Positions 60,362 to 64,000 of a stretch of DNA of 64,000 nt are shown piece by piece. The first letter of the stretch is position 1; each line of letters begins with the position of its first letter. The DNA comes from an uncultured Lachnospiraceae bacterium (GTDB taxonomy: Bacteria > Bacillota > Clostridia > Lachnospirales > Lachnospiraceae): assembly GCA_910584725.1 (NCBI GenBank), contig CAJUBE010000008.1, forward strand, positions 62,001-126,000. Reading direction: 5' to 3'. Both the position numbers and the translations under genes were made by a program. The notes beneath the pieces are model-generated. The model did not search any database. It saw only the letters and a list, made by a program, of their open reading frames with translations, and was not told where the DNA came from.

Positions 60362-61351
60362 TCAGTTTTCCTTAATCGTAAGTAACAAAAGCTCCATCGT
60401 CAAGTCAAAGTTGACGTTGGCCTCCAGCCTCCTCTTCGCCTGCTGGAGCGCATTCACAATTGTCTCAATCCCCTCGTAGGTGCTTCTGTCCGCCACTTTC
60501 CTGATCTGCTGGATTTCATTGCGGAAAATCATATTGTTCATGTCCTTCGTCGCCTTATACAAAAGCACGTCCCTGTACCAGACCGTCAAAATATCCAGAT
60601 AATCATTGATATCCAGATTGTACTCGGTAATCTTTTTGATCGCCTTGACAATCTCGTTAATCTCCATATCGTTGATATATTTCACAAGCGAAATGGCTTC
60701 TTCCTTGACCTTCTCAAACTCCTCGCTGCCCGCCAGATGCTTCGCTTTCCCCACATTTCCCCTGGCGAAAGCAACGCAGATATTCGCCTTATAATCCGGC
60801 ACCGCCAGCTCTTCCATCAAATATTTTTTCACAAGCGCATCCGACACCGGCTTCATATTTAATACCACGCAACGGCTGATGATCGTGGGCAGAAGCTCTT
60901 CCACATTGGAAGTGAGAATCAAAATCACAGCATAAGCCGGCGGTTCTTCCAGCGTCTTTAAGAGCGCATTCTGCGCCTGGGGTGTCATCTTCTCGCCCTC
61001 ATTCATGATATAAACCTTGCGCGGGCTGCTGTAAGGCTTGATTCCGATATCATTATTGATCTGTTCCCTGATATCTTCCACTCCGATCGTATTCGGCTTT
61101 TCATGGCTGACATAGATAATATCCGGCTGGTTGCGGCTGATCGCCTGCTTGCAGGAATGACACTCCCCGCAGGGCTCCGGGCCGCCCTTTTCGCACTGTA
61201 ATGCCATTGCAAAAAGACGGGCGATAAACTCTTTGCCCGCATTGCGCTCGCCATTGATAATATAGGCATGAGAAACCTTGTCCGTCTCAAGCGCGTTCCG
61301 TATATGCTGTTTCAGCTCTTCCTGCCCGACAATATCCGAAAACTTTGCCAT
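60362..61351 (-). CDS. holB: DNA polymerase III delta-prime subunit
   Basis: 329 residues: AAA+ fold with a degenerate P-loop (INGERNAGKEF), four-cysteine zinc site (C at EKGGPEPCGECHSC), NEGEKMTPQAQNALLKTLEEPP and sensor ISRC. Part of the clamp loader. GGGGGG precedes the ATG. A long palindrome lies between it and yaaR. Confidence 0.9.
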   Translation of the reverse strand: MAKFSDIVGQEELKQHIRNALETDKVSHAYIINGERNAGKEFIARLFAMALQCEKGGPEPCGECHSCKQAISRNQPDIIYVSHEKPNTIGVEDIREQINNDIGIKPYSSPRKVYIMNEGEKMTPQAQNALLKTLEEPPAYAVILILTSNVEELLPTIISRCVVLNMKPVSDALVKKYLMEELAVPDYKANICVAFARGNVGKAKHLAGSEEFEKVKEEAISLVKYINDMEINEIVKAIKKITEYNLDINDYLDILTVWYRDVLLYKATKDMNNMIFRNEIQQIRKVADRSTYEGIETIVNALQQAKRRLEANVNFDLTMELLLLTIKEN

Positions 61352-61390
61352 GTATTTATCCCCCCGTAAGTTCCCAGCCGCATTTGCAAG

Positions 61391-61554
61391 CTAGTACATC
61401 GAATAATAATTAACCAGCCATATGACTTGCCTGAATTTCCATCTGCTGCGTTGTCGTCAATCGACGTAGCCACCGCTACGCCTCATTCCTCCGCCTTGCA
61501 TATGAAAATTCATTCTGCGTCATATAGCTAGGAACTTATTTTTCGAAGTACTAG
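61391..61554. repeat. Long palindrome in the yaaR-holB gap (family 3)
   Basis: The outer arms CTAGTAC-ATCGAA and TTCGAAGTACTAG and the inner arms CATATGAC/GTCATATA and GAATTTCCAT/ATGAAAATTC pair over about 160 bases; a TCGTCAATCGACG core is in the middle. The final CTAG contains the yaaR stop codon. Confidence 0.75.
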
Positions 61555-61991
61555 GTAAAGATATCCAGCAGCAATCCCCGTATCTCTCCGATTTTCTCCA
61601 GAATCGCCAGATTGTCCTGCTCATCCTTCACCAGCTCCTGTGCCAAGGCATCCAGATTCTGATCAATCAGGCGAATAATTCCGTAAACCCTGTGCCGCCC
61701 TCTTCTGTCCAGAAAATTTTCTCTCGAAAAAGCGTGGGAACGGTTGACAACTTCATTCAGGAAATCCTTTACCAACGCCCGATACCGCTTCATGTCCTTA
61801 ATATCCCTATGCTTGGCAAGCTTATCTCCCTGTCTGGTAATCTCCTCCATCATACCGGTCAGGGCATTTTGCAGATCCTGCTCCTCAATCCTGCTGACCA
61901 GAGTGAACTTAAATGTACCGTCCGTCTCCTGCGCCTGCTGCGGCTGCTCGATCTGCGGCGCCTGCTGTACCTGATTTACTTTAATGTCCAC
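61551..61991 (-). CDS. yaaR: YaaR family protein (DUF327)
   Basis: 146 residues: a Gln-rich start, then a helical domain with FLNEVVNRSHAFSREN and RRGRHRVYGIIRLIDQNLDALAQEL. Function unknown; position next to holB is conserved from Bacillus to clostridia. I start at GTG 61991, eight bases after GGGAGG; a GTG nine bases earlier would overlap that site. The TAG stop is part of repeat family 3. Confidence 0.85.
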   Translation of the reverse strand: MDIKVNQVQQAPQIEQPQQAQETDGTFKFTLVSRIEEQDLQNALTGMMEEITRQGDKLAKHRDIKDMKRYRALVKDFLNEVVNRSHAFSRENFLDRRGRHRVYGIIRLIDQNLDALAQELVKDEQDNLAILEKIGEIRGLLLDIFT

Positions 61992-62033
61992 TCCCGTCAC
62001 CTCCCTATAACAGTTCGGCCTTCGCCTTCCCCG

Positions 62034-62627
62034 CTACGACATCAGCCGTTCCTGCAGATAATCCATAATCTCCTTCAGACAGCTTTCCAACTGATCGTTA
62101 TAAAAAGTTCTGTCTATTTTGGAAAGAGCCAGCTTTTCCTCGGAAAAATCCTGCGCATCCGCTAAATACCGCCTGCACAGTTCCTCGTACTTCGGATGAT
62201 CCTGCGCCTTCTCCCGATCCAGCGCGCGCTGCAGGCGCACGCCGTCATCCAGCTCAATCATAACCGGCAGCACCTTATCGGCGCCATAAAACCCGCGGAG
62301 TTGATCGTAAGCCTCCAACGTACCAATCAACACATAAGAGTGCACCGCAAGATCAATCTCCGCATCCGCCACGGTAAAATACCGCCAGACGCCGTAACAA
62401 GTATCGTAGGCTCTCGCCTCTATCACGCTGCCCTGCTTCAAAAATTTCTGAAAGCCGTCCTCATCCGTGAAATGGTACTCCACGCCGTCCTGTTCCCCCG
62501 CCCGGATCGGACGGGTCGTATAGGGTACAATCGTCCGCAAAGGAACTTTTTTTTGCGCCAGCAGCTTCTTATATATGGTGTCTTTCCCTGATGAGCTCTT
62601 CCCCATCAGGCATACTATTTTCCCCAT
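62034..62627 (-). CDS. gmk: Guanylate kinase-like protein
   Basis: 197 residues: P-loop MGKSSSGKDT (residues 8-17), PYTTRPIRAGEQDGVEYHF (GMP binding) and a lid region near DREKAQDHPKYEELCRRY. It could phosphorylate GMP; the spaced sequence differs from canonical Gmk in the lid, so a related nucleotide kinase is possible. In Bacillus this position holds tmk. The ribosome site is weak. Confidence 0.75.
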   Translation of the reverse strand: MGKIVCLMGKSSSGKDTIYKKLLAQKKVPLRTIVPYTTRPIRAGEQDGVEYHFTDEDGFQKFLKQGSVIEARAYDTCYGVWRYFTVADAEIDLAVHSYVLIGTLEAYDQLRGFYGADKVLPVMIELDDGVRLQRALDREKAQDHPKYEELCRRYLADAQDFSEEKLALSKIDRTFYNDQLESCLKEIMDYLQERLMS

Positions 62628-62665
62628 GCCATTATCTTACCTTAATATAATAAGAATTTCAACCG

Positions 62666-64000
62666 CTACAGCGCCACTACAACAATCTCGCCTTTCTCAG
62701 ACACGCCCTGTATGTTAAGCCCCGCTCTGCGGCATTCCTCAATCCGCTTTATCACCGCTTCATCAAACAGTTCTCCCGGCGCCACAATCGGGCTTCCGGG
62801 TGGATAAAGGTTGATAAACCCGGCCGCCAGCCGGCCCACAGCCTTGTTTAACGGAATTGTCTCCCATTCGCTGTGAAATGCTCGGGCAAGCGTCATACAG
62901 CTTTTAATCGGTTTATGCAAATGCGACGCTCTTTTTGACGCAGCGCTCCCATCATCCGCGTTCTCCTCTATCCTACCATCTATTTCGCAGAGCGCATCAG
63001 CCAATCTCTGCCAGCCTGCCGCCTCGTCCATCAGCGTCATAATCGCCAGCACATAAGTTTCCGCTGTCATCTCCATCTCCAGATGATAGGTTTCCCGCAG
63101 AATACTGTTAAGCTCTATGCCCGTCATGTTCGTTCCCTTAACGGATATCACCATTTTCCCGGGATCCCAGCCTCTCAGCTCATGCCTCTTTTGCGACACC
63201 TTTGCTGCTTTTCCAATGCGAATATGTTCGAGACCTGCGGTTCTTTCACAAAAGCTTTCATAATGCCCTCTCATAGCGGCAAAGCGCTCCTGTCCCTGTT
63301 CTTCCAGAAACTTCATACAGGCGTCCATGCTCGCCATAAGGACATAGGAGGGACTGCTGCTTTGCAGCATGGAAAGGTATCCCCGCAGTTTCTCCCTGTC
63401 TACTCTGTCGCCGTTCACATGCAGAAGCGCCGTCTGCGTCATGGCGGGCAGTGTTTTATGCAGACTGTGAATTACCAGATCCGCTCCTCCCGCTATGGCT
63501 CCCTTGGGCAGATGCGACGATAAGCCGAAGTGTGACCCGTGCGCCTCATCCACAATCAATATCTTCCCCCGCTCATGTACTACAGCAGCAATTCCGGAAA
63601 TATCGGAGAGAACGCCCTCATACGTCGGGGAAGTAATGACAACCGCCTTCACCTCAGGATATGTGTCCAGGAGACTGCCAATCTCCTCTGCAGATACCCC
63701 ATCGAAAATATCGTATTCCGAAATCATTCTCGGATAATAATACCGCACAATCAGTCCATGCAGAATTGCAGCATGGTATACCGACCTGTGACAGTTTCGG
63801 GCGATTAAAATCTCGTCCATCGGCACGGTTGCCGCCATAATGGCAGCCAACGCTCCACTGGAACCGCCGTTTACCAGGAAAAATGTTTCGTCCGCCCCGT
63901 AAAGACGGTTCGCCCGAAGCTGTGCCTCCTTCAGAAGCCCCTCCGCCTGGTACAGATTGTCAAAGCCATCTATCTCCGTTATGTCGATTTTATGATAATC
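62666..64000 (-). CDS. Orn/Lys/Arg decarboxylase family protein (5' end beyond window)
   Basis: 445 residues visible; the frame is open to the right edge. It has FLVNGGSSGALAAIMAA, IARNCHRSVYHAAIL, VDEAHGSHF and the PLP-lysine in IHSLHKTLPAMTQTA, all signatures of fold-type I decarboxylases such as YaaO. Substrate (arginine, lysine or ornithine) cannot be decided. First gene seen of the block leading to rsmI. Confidence 0.85.
   Translation of the reverse strand, partial: DYHKIDITEIDGFDNLYQAEGLLKEAQLRANRLYGADETFFLVNGGSSGALAAIMAATVPMDEILIARNCHRSVYHAAILHGLIVRYYYPRMISEYDIFDGVSAEEIGSLLDTYPEVKAVVITSPTYEGVLSDISGIAAVVHERGKILIVDEAHGSHFGLSSHLPKGAIAGGADLVIHSLHKTLPAMTQTALLHVNGDRVDREKLRGYLSMLQSSSPSYVLMASMDACMKFLEEQGQERFAAMRGHYESFCERTAGLEHIRIGKAAKVSQKRHELRGWDPGKMVISVKGTNMTGIELNSILRETYHLEMEMTAETYVLAIMTLMDEAAGWQRLADALCEIDGRIEENADDGSAASKRASHLHKPIKSCMTLARAFHSEWETIPLNKAVGRLAAGFINLYPPGSPIVAPGELFDEAVIKRIEECRRAGLNIQGVSEKGEIVVVAL

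Noticed and set aside
1..64000. CRISPR array, tRNA or rRNA genes, complete insertion sequence, prophage
   Set aside because: No evenly spaced short repeats with spacers, no recognisable cloverleaf or rRNA sequence, and no transposase, integrase or phage structural gene were seen.

Overview
The window reads as the chromosome of a spore-forming anaerobic Firmicute, most likely a Lachnospiraceae-type clostridium. Evidence: spmA and spmB, a YaaH-type spore glycosidase, CotH and ricT; a FabK/FabT-type fatty acid synthesis system; a conserved Bacillus/Clostridium housekeeping block (decarboxylase, nucleotide kinase, yaaR, holB, ricT, methyltransferase, rsmI); strong AGGAGG ribosome binding sites; and roughly balanced base composition, except for a clearly A+T-richer stretch at about 28.6-40.4 kb. 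No rRNA, tRNA, CRISPR array, integrase or complete IS element was seen.

Layout. 0-4.3 kb: the start of a sensor kinase, a GGDEF protein, a DUF885 peptidase-like protein and a FabT-like MarR regulator. 4.4-4.75 kb: a structured non-coding stretch. 4.7-21 kb: spmB, a membrane-anchored Mrr-type nuclease, a CE2-like esterase, fructokinase, a FAD enzyme, a SulP transporter, uridine phosphorylase, a Cu/Zn-SOD-like protein, a hemerythrin-CheX-like fusion, surface proteins, an AgrAC-like LytTR/GHKL pair and a spore glycosidase. 21-25 kb: a frameshifted fructosamine kinase and a decayed duplication built from the spmA 3' end and a HEPN/MNT toxin-antitoxin pair, ending with intact spmA. 25-28.3 kb: CotH, DUF4956 and VTC genes.

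28.6-40.4 kb is the A+T-rich island. Its core (29.1-34.3 kb) is a three-gene operon: an HD-domain protein with a C-terminal RyR domain, a channel-like membrane/Rossmann/RyR protein (split by a one-base frameshift), and a TIR-domain protein. It is bracketed by two related 20-bp repeat segments. TIR domains make NAD-derived signals, and RyR domains are proposed nucleotide sensors, so this is the best candidate here for an undescribed immune or nucleotide-signalling system. It is followed by a block of lipoproteins and secreted proteins that includes an ECF sigma factor fused through a membrane helix to WG repeats.

40.4-49.5 kb: two divergent two-component systems, one leading into an ABC exporter, and a chemoreceptor. 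49.6-57.3 kb: a fatty acid synthesis cluster on the minus strand (acpP, fabK, fabD, fabG, fabF, fabZ, a second FabK-like protein, fabH), without acetyl-CoA carboxylase genes. Its promoter carries a FabT-type palindrome matching one in front of the distant fabT gene at 4.3 kb. 57.5-64 kb: the conserved housekeeping block. Long palindromic repeat elements of at least four families sit in the gene gaps, often directly against a stop codon.
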